Assembly (NCBI GenBank): GCA_937915865.1
Contig: CALGIG010000010.1
Span: 62,001-126,000 of the forward strand
DNA: 64,000 bases
Source: an uncultured Prolixibacteraceae bacterium
Lineage (GTDB): Bacteria > Bacteroidota > Bacteroidia > Bacteroidales > Prolixibacteraceae
Reading direction: 5' to 3'
Part shown: in pieces, positions 36,374 to 46,210 of the stretch
Numbering within the stretch: position 1 is the stretch's first letter
Layout: the number at the start of each line of letters is the position of its first letter
Notes under the pieces: model-generated
The model's input: only the letters and a program-made list of their open reading frames with translations
Told to the model about the DNA's origin: nothing
Databases searched by the model: none
Position numbers and translations under genes: made by a program

Positions 36374-39300
36374 TTAAAAATCAAACGATACTTTGAAACC
36401 ATAAGAAGCGATATTAGGCCAGGCTTTACCAACAATACCCTGATTCGATCCGATTCCTTCAAAAGCTGATTCAGGATCACACTGAGCTGGATCTTTTACC
36501 CATTGCCATAAGTTTCTTCCGACAAAACCCACAACTACATTGTCGATTTTATATTTTCTTGTGAATTTACTCGGAATTGTATAATCCAGAGTTACTTCTT
36601 TCAGCTTGAAGTTAGTAGCATCATGGGCTAAAGTTTCCGGGAAACTCCAATATTGTGTACCTAAAATAATACCCGGAACGCCGTAAAATGTCTGATTTGG
36701 ATCAGCACCATTAACAATATAGTCGGCGTCATTATTGGAGTTTCCTCCAGGTTTTAACCAAACTCCTTTGAAGTAACAGGCATCATCAATTGATACTGGA
36801 GTACCATACATAGCATAAGTGGCCACCATGTTTCTTTGTGCTGCATAAGGCATATTGGCAGGATCAGGCCAAGGCAACCCTCCAACACTACCATCGCGTC
36901 CACCAACTGTATAATCGTTTGGCCCGTTAACCTTGTCGCCAATTGTTAGAAGTGAGTGCCCGTTAGTAACAGCACGACGTTCTATGTTAGAAATGTAAAT
37001 GCCTCCTTTACGCAGGCTTCCAACAACGCCAAGGCGGAAGTTTTTCCATTTAACTGATGTATTAATGCCAATGATGTAATCAGGATTGTAATTTCCAATG
37101 ATCTGACGATCTTTTTCCTGGTTCGAATATTTCCATTCCCCATTGTCGTCTAATATCAACATTCCTGCATATTTACTCGTTGAGGGCATTCTCTGGAATA
37201 CCTGGTGAGCCCACATAGTTCCAATTTTTTCTCCTTTGGCCAATCGAATATCAACATTAGGGCCGTTCCCATAAAAGGTTTGTCCTGTTGGAACATATTC
37301 TTTTGATAATTCGGTTATTGTTGAAACTACATGGCTAAAGTTGAAACCTAAATCCCATGTCCAATCTTTACTTCGAATAGGAACAAAATTTAGGGAAAAC
37401 TCATATCCTTTAGCTTCAACTGTACCTACGTTAGTTAACATTCCGCTGTAGCCAATACCTGGAGATGTAGGAATTGTTCCCTGTTGATCGCTGTGCGATT
37501 TTTTATATAATGTAAAGTCTCCTGAAAGTCTGTTTTTCAATAATGCAAATTCTATTCCACCTTCATAAGATGTTGTAACTTCAGGTTTAATATTGGGATC
37601 AACAAGGCTACCGCCTATTGTGACAATTTTTACTGTACCATAATCAATTGGAGCAAAGCTAAATGTATTGTTGCTTCTTGGCTTACCTATACCATGCCCT
37701 ACCTGGGCAACACCTGCTCTAAATTTAAGGAGATTAATTACTTCAGGAAGATGAAAGGTCGTTGATGGCAACCAGCTTAGTGCTGCCGATGGATAAAAAT
37801 GATGATTTTTATCTTCTTCCAATATTCCACTCATATCATAACGACCTGAAAGATCGAGATATATTTGATTTTTGAAGCCTAGTTGGCCAGTGCCATAAAA
37901 ACTTTGCGATTTGCCAATTCCCCATCCACTGCTAGTGCTTAATGTTCCGGCTACTGCATTCGAGAGTGAATAGTCGTTAACTCGTACTAATTTTGATGCA
38001 TCTGCCGAATAATTGTATGAATTGCTGTACGAATAATTATATCCGGCAGTAGCATTGGTCGAGAATTTTCCATACTCTTTGTTCCAAATCAACATCAGGT
38101 CGCTTTGTACACTAAGCCCATTTGACTGAGAAACGGAGTACCTTCCATCTCGATTATCTTTTCCTGCGAAATCTTTGGCTTTTTTGTATTCGTAATTGTC
38201 TCCATTGTAATCGATACCAGTGCGAGCCATAAATTTGAGGGATTTTATTATTTCCCAATCTACCTGTGCTTTTCCAAAGAAATTATCTTTTCTGTCGGTG
38301 TTTATTTCAGAATATACGTACATGTAAGGGTTATCAATCATAGGTGTGCCATCAGGATTGTAATGCGGCGCATTCTGGTATTGTCCTTCATATCCATATT
38401 TCCATACATTCTTCATTTCTTTAATTGGTTGGAACCGGGTAAGAAAATCCATCGTAAGCTCTTCAATAACTTCACTATTAGATGATGTCTTATTAGGGCT
38501 ATATTGGCCCATGTAATTACTACTAACTGATATTTTTACTTTGTCAGTAATATTATATTCAGCATTCAAGCTGGCATTAACACGGTCTGTCTGGTTATTT
38601 GGCATAACACCTAAGTTCGACATTTTCCCTATTGAGAATCGGAACGCACCATCCTTGTAATTTCCTGATACACTGATGTTGAAATTTTTAGTTATACCTG
38701 TTTCCATAAATTCTTTAAGCCTGTTCTCTGTACTGGGCTCAAATAATTTAGTTTCAATTCGTTGTGTATCCATATTATAAGCATCAATTGTAGCACCTTT
38801 GAAATCGGCAAATTTTGCTCCCCAGTCGTAACCTGATACAAAAATTGATGATGCGCGGATGCCGTCACCATACTCATGTTGTGTTTCGTAAAAGTTATAA
38901 CCTTTGTCCCACAAAATGGAGGAATTTACTGATACGCCAATACCTTTTTTCTGGCCGCGTCCTGATTTTGTAGTAATCATGATTACACCATTACCTGCAG
39001 CAGAGCCGTAAAGTGCACCAGCGCTGGCCCCTTTTAATATCGAAACACTTTGAATATCGTCAGGGTTTAGCTGAGAAAGTAGGTTTCCAAAGTCAGCTCC
39101 ATTTTTGCTGTCAACGCTTGTGGTTCCCATTGGGATACCATCAATTACGTAAAGTGGCTGGCTTGAAGCGGTTGAAGATGAAATATTTAAGCTGGTAGCG
39201 CCACGTATGGTTACAAATACCGATCCTGCGGGGTCGGAGCTTACCGATGTGAAATTAACACCACTTACGCGTCCGTCAAGCGATTTCACCAAGTTTGCAT

Positions 39301-39709
39301 TTCCACTTTTACTTATTTCAGCTCCTTTTACGTCAGAAACCGAATAGGCAAGTGATTTCTTTTCGCGTGAAATACCAAGGGCGGTTACAACTACTTCGTC
39401 AACTCCAATTGCTGTTGATTTTAGTATTATATTATAATTTTTTTGATTCTCAATTAGTACTTCCTGCGTATCCATCCCAACAAACGAGAATATCAGGGTT
39501 GATTTAAGTGCCGCATTAATAGAAAAATTACCATCAGCGTCGGTAATTGTACCTGTAGAAGTACCTTTAACTACAACGCTGGCTCCTGGCAAAGGCTGTC
39601 CTGTTTCGTCTTTGACATTACCTTTTACAATGTTTTGTGCAAACAGGTTATGTGTTAATATAACAAAAATGCCAATCAACATTGATTTAAGTAATTTATT
39701 TTTTATCAT
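36374..39709 (-). CDS. SusC/RagA-like TonB-dependent outer-membrane transporter
   Basis: About 1111 residues from the preferred ATG at 39709, which gives the signal peptide MIKNKLLKSMLIGIFV...LFAQ. Two upstream in-frame ATGs (39775 and 39748) would only add unlikely residues. A CarboxypepD_reg-like domain (GNVKDETGQPLPGASVVVKG) precedes the plug (EVVVTALGISREKKSL, LDGRVSGVNF, PLYVIDGIPMG) and the 22-strand barrel ending in FKVSFDF. No STN domain is present, so FecI/FecR-type sigma signalling through this receptor is unlikely. With SusD it imports glycan fragments. It follows the PKD lipoprotein gene after 71 bp. Confidence 0.95.
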   Translation of the reverse strand: MIKNKLLKSMLIGIFVILTHNLFAQNIVKGNVKDETGQPLPGASVVVKGTSTGTITDADGNFSINAALKSTLIFSFVGMDTQEVLIENQKNYNIILKSTAIGVDEVVVTALGISREKKSLAYSVSDVKGAEISKSGNANLVKSLDGRVSGVNFTSVSSDPAGSVFVTIRGATSLNISSSTASSQPLYVIDGIPMGTTSVDSKNGADFGNLLSQLNPDDIQSVSILKGASAGALYGSAAGNGVIMITTKSGRGQKKGIGVSVNSSILWDKGYNFYETQHEYGDGIRASSIFVSGYDWGAKFADFKGATIDAYNMDTQRIETKLFEPSTENRLKEFMETGITKNFNISVSGNYKDGAFRFSIGKMSNLGVMPNNQTDRVNASLNAEYNITDKVKISVSSNYMGQYSPNKTSSNSEVIEELTMDFLTRFQPIKEMKNVWKYGYEGQYQNAPHYNPDGTPMIDNPYMYVYSEINTDRKDNFFGKAQVDWEIIKSLKFMARTGIDYNGDNYEYKKAKDFAGKDNRDGRYSVSQSNGLSVQSDLMLIWNKEYGKFSTNATAGYNYSYSNSYNYSADASKLVRVNDYSLSNAVAGTLSTSSGWGIGKSQSFYGTGQLGFKNQIYLDLSGRYDMSGILEEDKNHHFYPSAALSWLPSTTFHLPEVINLLKFRAGVAQVGHGIGKPRSNNTFSFAPIDYGTVKIVTIGGSLVDPNIKPEVTTSYEGGIEFALLKNRLSGDFTLYKKSHSDQQGTIPTSPGIGYSGMLTNVGTVEAKGYEFSLNFVPIRSKDWTWDLGFNFSHVVSTITELSKEYVPTGQTFYGNGPNVDIRLAKGEKIGTMWAHQVFQRMPSTSKYAGMLILDDNGEWKYSNQEKDRQIIGNYNPDYIIGINTSVKWKNFRLGVVGSLRKGGIYISNIERRAVTNGHSLLTIGDKVNGPNDYTVGGRDGSVGGLPWPDPANMPYAAQRNMVATYAMYGTPVSIDDACYFKGVWLKPGGNSNNDADYIVNGADPNQTFYGVPGIILGTQYWSFPETLAHDATNFKLKEVTLDYTIPSKFTRKYKIDNVVVGFVGRNLWQWVKDPAQCDPESAFEGIGSNQGIVGKAWPNIASYGFKVSFDF

Positions 39710-39780
39710 AGTTTTTGTAGATGTATAATTGTTTGAAATTAGTTTCATAATACAATGATAATGAGATTGAAACATTGTCG

Positions 39781-40707
39781 TTAATTCGTACTTATAGCTT
39801 CCATGGTTACTACAAGAGCCAGCATAGGTTTTGTACCATATTTAGGATGGGCAAAGAACAAAACAACATCCATACTTGTATCGGTAATATTTTTCACAAT
39901 ACATTCGGTTGTGAAATCCCTTAATCCAAGGAATCCGCCATTAGTGAAACTGATTGTCATTACATCCGAATAAGTAACATCGCCAAGTGGAGTAGTTATG
40001 GTGTAGTTTTTATGCTCATTGATTGTAAATGTGGCATTTGTTGATGGAGTTATTGGCGAATATGCCAATCCCAAATCAGCATACATTGAAATAGGAGTTA
40101 TTGAGTTTCCCAGGCTGTAAGCTAAGCTGGTAAGTACGCCACCACCATTTGATGTCATTTTTATTGTACCATCACTTTTGAATACAAAAACATCTTTATA
40201 GGCATTAGCCAAACCTACTGAAGCTAAAATTCCACCGATTCGGTATGCCGACGGTATTTGAGAAGTAAAGTTGGCATCAGCAGCGGCTACGTCCAGAAAG
40301 GAAGCTTTTTGATTGATTCTCCATGTTCTCGATTTTGGAGAGGCAGCTGTTCCCCCAGTTAAGTATTGTAATTTAGTTTTTCCTGGGATAGTAATTTTTT
40401 GATTAACAGTAACTAAGCCTCCAGGACCTTTAATGGTTAACGATACAGTATAATCAACCGCTTTATCAATCTGCGTGTAGGTATGGGATGGAGCATGTAA
40501 GGTATTGATATAACTTCCATCACCAAAATCCCATTCATATTTGGTATCGTTAGTTACTTCTGCTGCAAAGGTAACAGTGCCATCATTAATGGTGTAGGTA
40601 AATGTGGCAGTGGGAGGAGGAGTATCTTTTTTGCAGGAGAAGAGCAAAAAAGACATAAGAGAAAGGACAATTAATCCCGATCGAATAAAGTCTTTTTTCA
40701 TTTTCAT
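39781..40707 (-). CDS. PKD-domain surface lipoprotein
   Basis: 308 residues with a lipoprotein signal (FLLFSC). A PKD domain (about 30-110) is shown by YEWDFGDGSY and SHTYTQIDKAVDYTVSLTI. The C-terminal 190 residues (SRTWRINQKASFLDV, VFVFKSDGTIKM) are of a type common in Bacteroidota surface glycan-binding lipoproteins, and no catalytic motif is seen. By position it would serve as the SusE/F-like binding partner, though it precedes SusC instead of following SusD. It is the first gene of the minus-strand operon. Confidence 0.85.
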   Translation of the reverse strand: MKMKKDFIRSGLIVLSLMSFLLFSCKKDTPPPTATFTYTINDGTVTFAAEVTNDTKYEWDFGDGSYINTLHAPSHTYTQIDKAVDYTVSLTIKGPGGLVTVNQKITIPGKTKLQYLTGGTAASPKSRTWRINQKASFLDVAAADANFTSQIPSAYRIGGILASVGLANAYKDVFVFKSDGTIKMTSNGGGVLTSLAYSLGNSITPISMYADLGLAYSPITPSTNATFTINEHKNYTITTPLGDVTYSDVMTISFTNGGFLGLRDFTTECIVKNITDTSMDVVLFFAHPKYGTKPMLALVVTMEAISTN

Positions 40708-41061
40708 ACTTTTTAAGGTTAGAACTTATTATTGAATTTTATCATAAAAATCAGCAAGGTTTAATTTAAAATTGCAGCAATGCCTACAAACAATATTTAG
40801 TGCATGCTAATTTTGTTACTGATATAATAAAATTAACAGTTAGTTTATTTTCGATGCATTAAGCATTGAACGGAAAATTACTGATTACTATCTACGGCTT
40901 CTTTTTCATTGCTAATTTATCGATTAAACTGAAAAGATGATGGTGTAATTTTGCTTATAAATTAACAAATTTTAACCTTAATTAATTTGTTTAACGATTT
41001 AGCAATTTCTATTTTGTTAAAATAACATTGAAAAAAGCAACAATTTGATTACATCTTTTTG
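40708..41061. promoter_or_regulatory. 354-bp divergent intergenic region holding promoters for both strands
   Basis: Very AT-rich, with no gene. It must carry the promoter of the minus-strand SusC/SusD operon and that of the plus-strand CPBP-GH31 genes. On the plus strand TTTG at 40986-40989 stands 20 bases before TATTTTG at 41010-41016, one base short of the Bacteroidota -7 consensus TAnnTTTG. This is a weak candidate. I could not find a convincing match on the minus strand, nor a clear operator. Confidence 0.4.
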
Positions 41062-42300
41062 ATGTTTATTACTAAAATTAAGCTGGGATTTCTTTTTTGT
41101 AATAGTTATGCAATTTCTTATATGAAATATCAACAAAGCTCATTGAAAAGCTTAACAAAAGGCTGTTGTTGGGTTATTGGACTTACCATCATCTATGTGT
41201 TTACTCTCAGTAAAACCAAGACCTCATTTGAAGTTTATTCAAGTCTTCCTTTTTTTATTGTTTTTTACTTTTTTTTCTTCACAATAGGTGACCCTGGCGT
41301 TATTCCTTTATCCAGGAAATGGTTGCTTGGTAAGGCTCAGAGAGCTATTCTCTTTCCTTTGTTATTATTGTGTTTGTATGCTATTTACTTAGTTATCAAT
41401 GGTCAAAACCCTTTTGATAACTTACTTGCATTATTCCCTTTTTTCTTGTTTTTTCCTGTACTGGCTTTTTCTTCTTCCCGAAATTTGGATAAAATTAACT
41501 GGTTCGATTTCTTTGTTTTTACGCTCTTCCTGTTACCAACAACGTTAATTAATATTCAGCCCAAGGGCGAATTACCATTTCATGGTGATAGTTTCGACTC
41601 TATTTATCGTATTTCAATTATGCTGGTTGCTGTTTTTGCATTTGGTGTCGTGCGTAAAATCGATGATATTGGTTTTTATCCTGAAGTAAACTTTAACAAA
41701 CTATGGACTGCCGTGTGGGTTTGGCTTGCATTTTATGCGTTTGTTTTGGCAATCGGATTATCGGTTGATTTTGTACGTATTGTTGGGCATAAGGATAACA
41801 TTGCTGAACTATCTGGTAAAATATTGTTTGCTTTAATTACTGGATTTTTACACACCGCTGTTTTCGAAGAATTGTTTTTCAGAGGACTTCTTCAAAATAT
41901 ACTTGCTAAACGAATAGCACAGGGTAAGTCGTTTAAAGTTTTTCTTTTTGTAGCTTTTGCAATATTATTTCCACTTGCATTGGTGGTTGGGTATACACTG
42001 AAAGGTGGAATGCAATGGTTTCCGGCTTTGGTTACGCTTTTAATTTTTGCCGCGGCATGGTCAATTGAAACCCGAAGTTTTGCCGGAATGGGTGTCTATA
42101 CTTCGCTGGCCATTACCAGTATATTGTTCGGGCTGGTGCATTACCATGCAGGATCAATTGTTTACATTGGCTTTGCCTGCATTGCCGGATGGGGCTATGG
42201 TTACGTTTATATCAAAACGAAGAATGTGTTTTACAGTGCGCTTACTCACGCATTGGTTAATGCTTCGGCCTTGATTTTTGGATTAAGTCTTGTTAAATAG
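41062..42300 (+). CDS. CPBP family intramembrane metalloprotease
   Basis: Up to 412 residues; a start at the ATG at 41122 (MKYQQSSLKS) is about as plausible, and neither has a clear ribosome binding site. Nine or so hydrophobic segments. The Abi/CPBP motifs are present: FEELFFRG (Glu269, Glu270, Arg274 counted from 41062), and FGLVHYHAG with the later HALVNA histidine. The family includes CAAX prenyl proteases and bacteriocin-immunity proteins and is usually of unknown target in bacteria. It lies 18 bp before the GH31 gene and may share its transcript, but I see no functional link. Confidence 0.85.
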   Translation: MFITKIKLGFLFCNSYAISYMKYQQSSLKSLTKGCCWVIGLTIIYVFTLSKTKTSFEVYSSLPFFIVFYFFFFTIGDPGVIPLSRKWLLGKAQRAILFPLLLLCLYAIYLVINGQNPFDNLLALFPFFLFFPVLAFSSSRNLDKINWFDFFVFTLFLLPTTLINIQPKGELPFHGDSFDSIYRISIMLVAVFAFGVVRKIDDIGFYPEVNFNKLWTAVWVWLAFYAFVLAIGLSVDFVRIVGHKDNIAELSGKILFALITGFLHTAVFEELFFRGLLQNILAKRIAQGKSFKVFLFVAFAILFPLALVVGYTLKGGMQWFPALVTLLIFAAAWSIETRSFAGMGVYTSLAITSILFGLVHYHAGSIVYIGFACIAGWGYGYVYIKTKNVFYSALTHALVNASALIFGLSLVK

Positions 42301-42318
42301 TTGGTTTAATTTTCGAAA

Positions 42319-44094
42319 ATGAAACTTTTTAAGAAAATACTCAAATACCTTTTCTTTATTCTTATTGTTGTTTTGTCTGTTTATTATTTTGGCTTTGAGT
42401 ATCCATTACGTGGTACGCCATTTAATGCTCAACGGCATGGAAATCCTCCATTAACTCCTTCATGGGCGTTGGAATGTTGGCTGTGGGAAGACGATTCAAA
42501 TACTTCTGCCCGTGTGGATTCTTTGCTTGCAGGTTATGTCAAATATGATATTCCGGTTCGGACAGTAGTATTGGATAGCCCATGGAGTTTACGTTATAAT
42601 GATTTTGAAATTGATACAATCTTGTATCCACAACCTGAAAAATGGTTTCGAAAGATGCAGAATAATGGTTATAGGGTTGTATTGTGGATGACAACAATGG
42701 TTGATAGCAAAAATAAAGATACACGTATTACCGATTCTCATGATTGGTTCGACACGGTCAGGCATAAGGGTTATCTGGCAGCTAATGGAAGTCAGATCAA
42801 ATGGTGGAAAGGGAAAGGCGGGTTTATTGATTATACCAATCCCGAAGCGATGAAATGGTGGCACAGCCTTCAGCAACAAGTTTTTAAGTTAGGCATTGAC
42901 GGTTGGAAATTAGATGGAACTGCAACTTTATTTTTCAAAATGTTTGGGCCTATACCCATATTTTATCAGTCAACATCGCATGGGCTAATGACAACCCGCA
43001 CGTATATGGACCATTATTACCGCGACGAGTATCAGTATGGATTAACGCAAAATCCTGAATTTGTGACATTGGCTCGTTCTATCGATAAATGGCCTCATCC
43101 CGAAGGGTTTGCGCCTATTGATGCCTCACCTGTAAATTGGGTTGGCGATCAGAAACATACATGGGAATCGACTGGTAAAATTACAGACGAAGATCGCCAA
43201 AACACCGATATAGCAATGGATGGAATTGATGGTATTGAAATGGCTATTCAGAATATTTTGGCCAGTGCAAAGGTGGGTTATAACATTATTGGTTCCGACG
43301 TGGCCGGTTTTTCAGGAAGCGTTATTCCTCCCAGATTGTACATTCGATGGGCACAGTTTTCAACCTTTTGTGGGTTATTCCTGAATGGCGGACATGGTGA
43401 GCGCGCGCTTTGGAAACGTACGACAGAAGAGCTTGAAATTATTCGTAAATTTTCGTGGCTGCATACCGAATTGATTCCATATATGTATACCTATGTGGTA
43501 AATGCGCACAATGGCGGACGTGTATTGCAAAAACCTGTAAATGGGAAATATAATTACCTGTTTGGCGATGACTTTCTGGTTGCTCCTATTTATAAAGACC
43601 AACTCACCAATAAAATCACTTTGCCAGAAGGGAAATGGCGCTATTTATTCAATGACAAAGAACTTATCAATGGGAATACAACGATTGAACGTGAATTTCC
43701 TTTGAACGAGTTTCCGGTTTACATACGCGAAGGTGCTATTGTGCCAATGGATATCAAACGTAATTATACCGGTTTTGGTGATAAAAATTCGGAGGGTTAT
43801 CTTACTTATTTAATTTACCCTGAAGAACATAGCGAGTTCATCGTTCATCATCCTGATAATAGTGGAAACACAAAAATTAGTGTTGATAATAATTTGACCG
43901 AACTTTTGGTAAATTTATCGGGAATTCATAAGTCGCATATCCTTACTATCAATATGGATAAAGCGCCAAAAAGAATAGAACTTGATGGAAAGCTTCTTTC
44001 CGATTTGGTTGATTACCATTTTGATTCGGTCAGGAATAAACTGATCATCAGAACAAATGATTATGCCAATGGAAAATATGTTATTTTGAAATGA
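42319..44094 (+). CDS. GH31 family alpha-glycosidase with membrane anchor, lacking the N-terminal beta-domain
   Basis: 591 residues. An uncleaved hydrophobic N-terminus (YLFFILIVVLSVYYF) suggests periplasmic anchoring. GH31 barrel signatures: VVLDSPWSLRYNDFEID, DGWKLDGT with the nucleophile Asp199, and IIGSDVAGFSG with the acid Asp327. Later, FGDDFLVAPIY is family-typical. The barrel starts at about residue 70, so the N-terminal galactose-mutarotase-like domain of most GH31 enzymes is missing, and the protein is short for the family. GH31 members are retaining alpha-glucosidases, xylosidases, galactosidases or mannosidases; which is not clear here. Confidence 0.9.
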   Translation: MKLFKKILKYLFFILIVVLSVYYFGFEYPLRGTPFNAQRHGNPPLTPSWALECWLWEDDSNTSARVDSLLAGYVKYDIPVRTVVLDSPWSLRYNDFEIDTILYPQPEKWFRKMQNNGYRVVLWMTTMVDSKNKDTRITDSHDWFDTVRHKGYLAANGSQIKWWKGKGGFIDYTNPEAMKWWHSLQQQVFKLGIDGWKLDGTATLFFKMFGPIPIFYQSTSHGLMTTRTYMDHYYRDEYQYGLTQNPEFVTLARSIDKWPHPEGFAPIDASPVNWVGDQKHTWESTGKITDEDRQNTDIAMDGIDGIEMAIQNILASAKVGYNIIGSDVAGFSGSVIPPRLYIRWAQFSTFCGLFLNGGHGERALWKRTTEELEIIRKFSWLHTELIPYMYTYVVNAHNGGRVLQKPVNGKYNYLFGDDFLVAPIYKDQLTNKITLPEGKWRYLFNDKELINGNTTIEREFPLNEFPVYIREGAIVPMDIKRNYTGFGDKNSEGYLTYLIYPEEHSEFIVHHPDNSGNTKISVDNNLTELLVNLSGIHKSHILTINMDKAPKRIELDGKLLSDLVDYHFDSVRNKLIIRTNDYANGKYVILK

Positions 44095-44206
44095 ACATGA
44101 TTTACGTGAATACAATAAAAGTGAGCATTTCTGAAACATGTGGATTAAATACGATGAAAAATAAACTGAAATAACCTAAATTAATAACTACTAAATCATT
44201 ACAGAA

Positions 44207-45613
44207 ATGACAGATTTTTCAAGAAGATCGTTCTTAAAGACTGGTGCAGTTGTAACTGCCGGAACTTTTTTTATTCCAAATTTGTTTAGTTGTTCGCATG
44301 GCAATAAACTAAACATTGCTTTGATAGGCGCCGGTGGCCGTGGCGCCGACAACTGGCACACTTTGTTTGTTGATGCTCCCGGAGATGAAAACAAACCCAA
44401 AGATCAGCGCAAAAAGGTTTTAACCGAGAATGTAGTGGCTGTTTGCGATGTTGATGAAAAACGTGCTGCTGAAGCTTACAAGGCTTTCCCGAAAGCTAAA
44501 CGGTACAAAGATTTCAGGAAAATGTTTGATGAAATGGGGAAAGAGATTGATGCTGTTATGATTTCAACTCCTGACCATACACACTTTGTGGCAGCCATGG
44601 CAGCCATAGAACTTGGGAAACACGTGTATGTTGAAAAACCTTTAGCTCACAACATCTGGCAATTACGTACCTTGAGAAAAGCCGCCAAACATTATGGAAT
44701 TGTGTCTCAAATGGGTAACCAGGGGCATACAACCAATGGCATCCGCCTGATTCGCGAATGGTACGAAGCCGATGTTTTAGGCCAGGTAAAAGAAGTTCAT
44801 GCTTGGTTCGGCCCGTTCGATTTTAAACCAGGTGGCTATTGGACACGCCCGGATGGTTTTCCTCCATCAGCGCAAACACCACCTGAAACACTCGATTGGA
44901 ACTTGTGGTTGGGACCGGTAGCCGAACGTCCGTATAATAGTGTTTATGTACCGAAATCATGGCGCGGGTTCTACGATTTTGGCAATGGTTTGTTGGGCGA
45001 CTGGGCCTGTCATACACTTGATGGTCCGTTCTGGGCTTTGCAACTGGGTATGCCATTAACAGCAGAAGGTATAGTTGCCAATCCAATTCCTGATCACAGT
45101 TTTATTGCCGATCAGTCGGCAGTTAAGTATGAGTTTGCAGCACGTGGTGATAAAGCGCCGGTTACACTTACATGGCACGAAGGTGGTTTGCAGCCTGAAA
45201 TACGTCCGGAATGGGGAATAGACAAGCTTCCGGGAACAGGAATGGTGATGATTGGCGAAAAGAAAACGCTGATTACCGGTGGTCGCCCGAATGATGCCCG
45301 ACTGTTGGTTTCGGAAGAGGAAATGAAAGAATTTTTAGCTCATGCACCTGCTCAAAAATATCCGAGGGTAGGAGAGGAGAAACCTCAGCAGGAATGGATC
45401 GATGCCATTAAAAACCATACTTTGCCTGGCTCTAATTTCGACTATGCTACCGAATTGACGGAAATGATTTTGGTTGGTACTTTGGCGCAACGTTTTGCTA
45501 CCAAAATTGAATACGATGCTGCAGGTATGAAAATTACAAATAAGCCAGAACTGAATGCCTACATCAAAGAACCTGTTCGCGATGGCTGGGCTTATGGCGA
45601 CAATTTGTGGTAG
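44207..45613 (+). CDS. Tat-exported Gfo/Idh/MocA family oxidoreductase
   Basis: 468 residues. A twin-arginine signal (SRRSFLKTGAVV) ends in a possible lipobox (NLFSC). The Rossmann fold opens NIALIGAGGRG and has VYVEKP with the catalytic-type Lys144. The family oxidises or epimerises sugars and polyols with NAD(P), often with the cofactor tightly bound in exported forms. It lies 112 bp after GH31 and ends at a bidirectional terminator. The substrate is unknown; GH109-type activity is less likely here than in the gene at 57.5 kb because the EKP motif is kept. Confidence 0.9.
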   Translation: MTDFSRRSFLKTGAVVTAGTFFIPNLFSCSHGNKLNIALIGAGGRGADNWHTLFVDAPGDENKPKDQRKKVLTENVVAVCDVDEKRAAEAYKAFPKAKRYKDFRKMFDEMGKEIDAVMISTPDHTHFVAAMAAIELGKHVYVEKPLAHNIWQLRTLRKAAKHYGIVSQMGNQGHTTNGIRLIREWYEADVLGQVKEVHAWFGPFDFKPGGYWTRPDGFPPSAQTPPETLDWNLWLGPVAERPYNSVYVPKSWRGFYDFGNGLLGDWACHTLDGPFWALQLGMPLTAEGIVANPIPDHSFIADQSAVKYEFAARGDKAPVTLTWHEGGLQPEIRPEWGIDKLPGTGMVMIGEKKTLITGGRPNDARLLVSEEEMKEFLAHAPAQKYPRVGEEKPQQEWIDAIKNHTLPGSNFDYATELTEMILVGTLAQRFATKIEYDAAGMKITNKPELNAYIKEPVRDGWAYGDNLW

Positions 45614-45632
45614 ATATAAAACCTTCATCAAG

Positions 45633-45667
45633 AAAGCCATCGAAGCAATTTGTTTCGGTGGCTTTTT
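45633..45667. terminator. bidirectional intrinsic terminator between convergent genes
   Basis: AAAGCCATCGAA at 45633-45644 pairs with TTCGGTGGCTTT at 45654-45665 (one G-U pair), with a T-run on the plus strand. It sits between the plus-strand oxidoreductase stop and the minus-strand ACT gene stop, which overlaps its right end. Confidence 0.7.
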
Positions 45668-46061
45668 AGTTACCGGCCAATTTGTGTAAAACCGCCATTG
45701 CTTTCACGGCGTCTTTTTCATCAACAAAAATATGGTCGTGGTAATAACCGGCAACAACATTGCAGCTGATGTTTTCGCGTGCCAAGGCTTGCGAAAAGGC
45801 AGCTGTAAGTCCAACTGCTTCCAGAGAAGAATGAGCCGATAGCGTTATCCACTTAGCAACGTAGGAGTACTGAAGATTTAGCTTGTCTGCCAATTCCTGT
45901 TCAAGTATAAAAGTTGTCCCTTCCCGTTCGCAGAAAGTCATTATGGCATCTTCAGGAGAAATCTGGGTTACGTCTTTGGTTGTACAAAATACATATTTCC
46001 CATCGTTTAGTATTGGCTTTAATGTTAGCAAAAGCTTTTTTAGGTCTTTTTCTCCTGTCAT
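45666..46061 (-). CDS. ACT-domain protein
   Basis: 131 residues, cytoplasmic. It matches the small ACT_3/ACT_7 type of tandem ACT domain protein: LLTLKPILNDGKYVFCT near the start, EGTTFILE in the middle, WITLSAHSSLEAVGLTAAFSQALA and VVAGYYHDHIFV at the end. ACT domains bind amino acids or small effectors and regulate enzymes. No regulatory partner gene is adjacent. It is unrelated to the glycan genes and is likely a housekeeping gene or a bystander. Confidence 0.85.
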   Translation of the reverse strand: MTGEKDLKKLLLTLKPILNDGKYVFCTTKDVTQISPEDAIMTFCEREGTTFILEQELADKLNLQYSYVAKWITLSAHSSLEAVGLTAAFSQALARENISCNVVAGYYHDHIFVDEKDAVKAMAVLHKLAGN

Positions 46062-46113
46062 TTCCGCTTAAATTTTCCGTAGTTATGTACAAAACTACAG
46101 AATGGAAATGAAA

Positions 46114-46196
46114 AACCACAAGAAATACGATCATTTTGTTTTTCCAGAAGATAGTAGTCATACAAACCTCTGAAAACAATCGCATTTCTTGTGGTT
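46114..46196. other. 18-base inverted repeat with 47-base spacer between the ACT and metallophosphoesterase genes
   Basis: AACCACAAGAAATACGAT at 46114-46131 and ATCGCATTTCTTGTGGTT at 46179-46196 are complementary with one wobble position. It lies between the metallophosphoesterase stop and the ACT start, both on the minus strand. On that strand the distal arm is followed by TTTTT, so a long-loop terminator is possible. An operator or leader fold for the ACT gene is the alternative. Confidence 0.45.
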
Positions 46197-46210
46197 ATCT
46201 GAATTATTGA

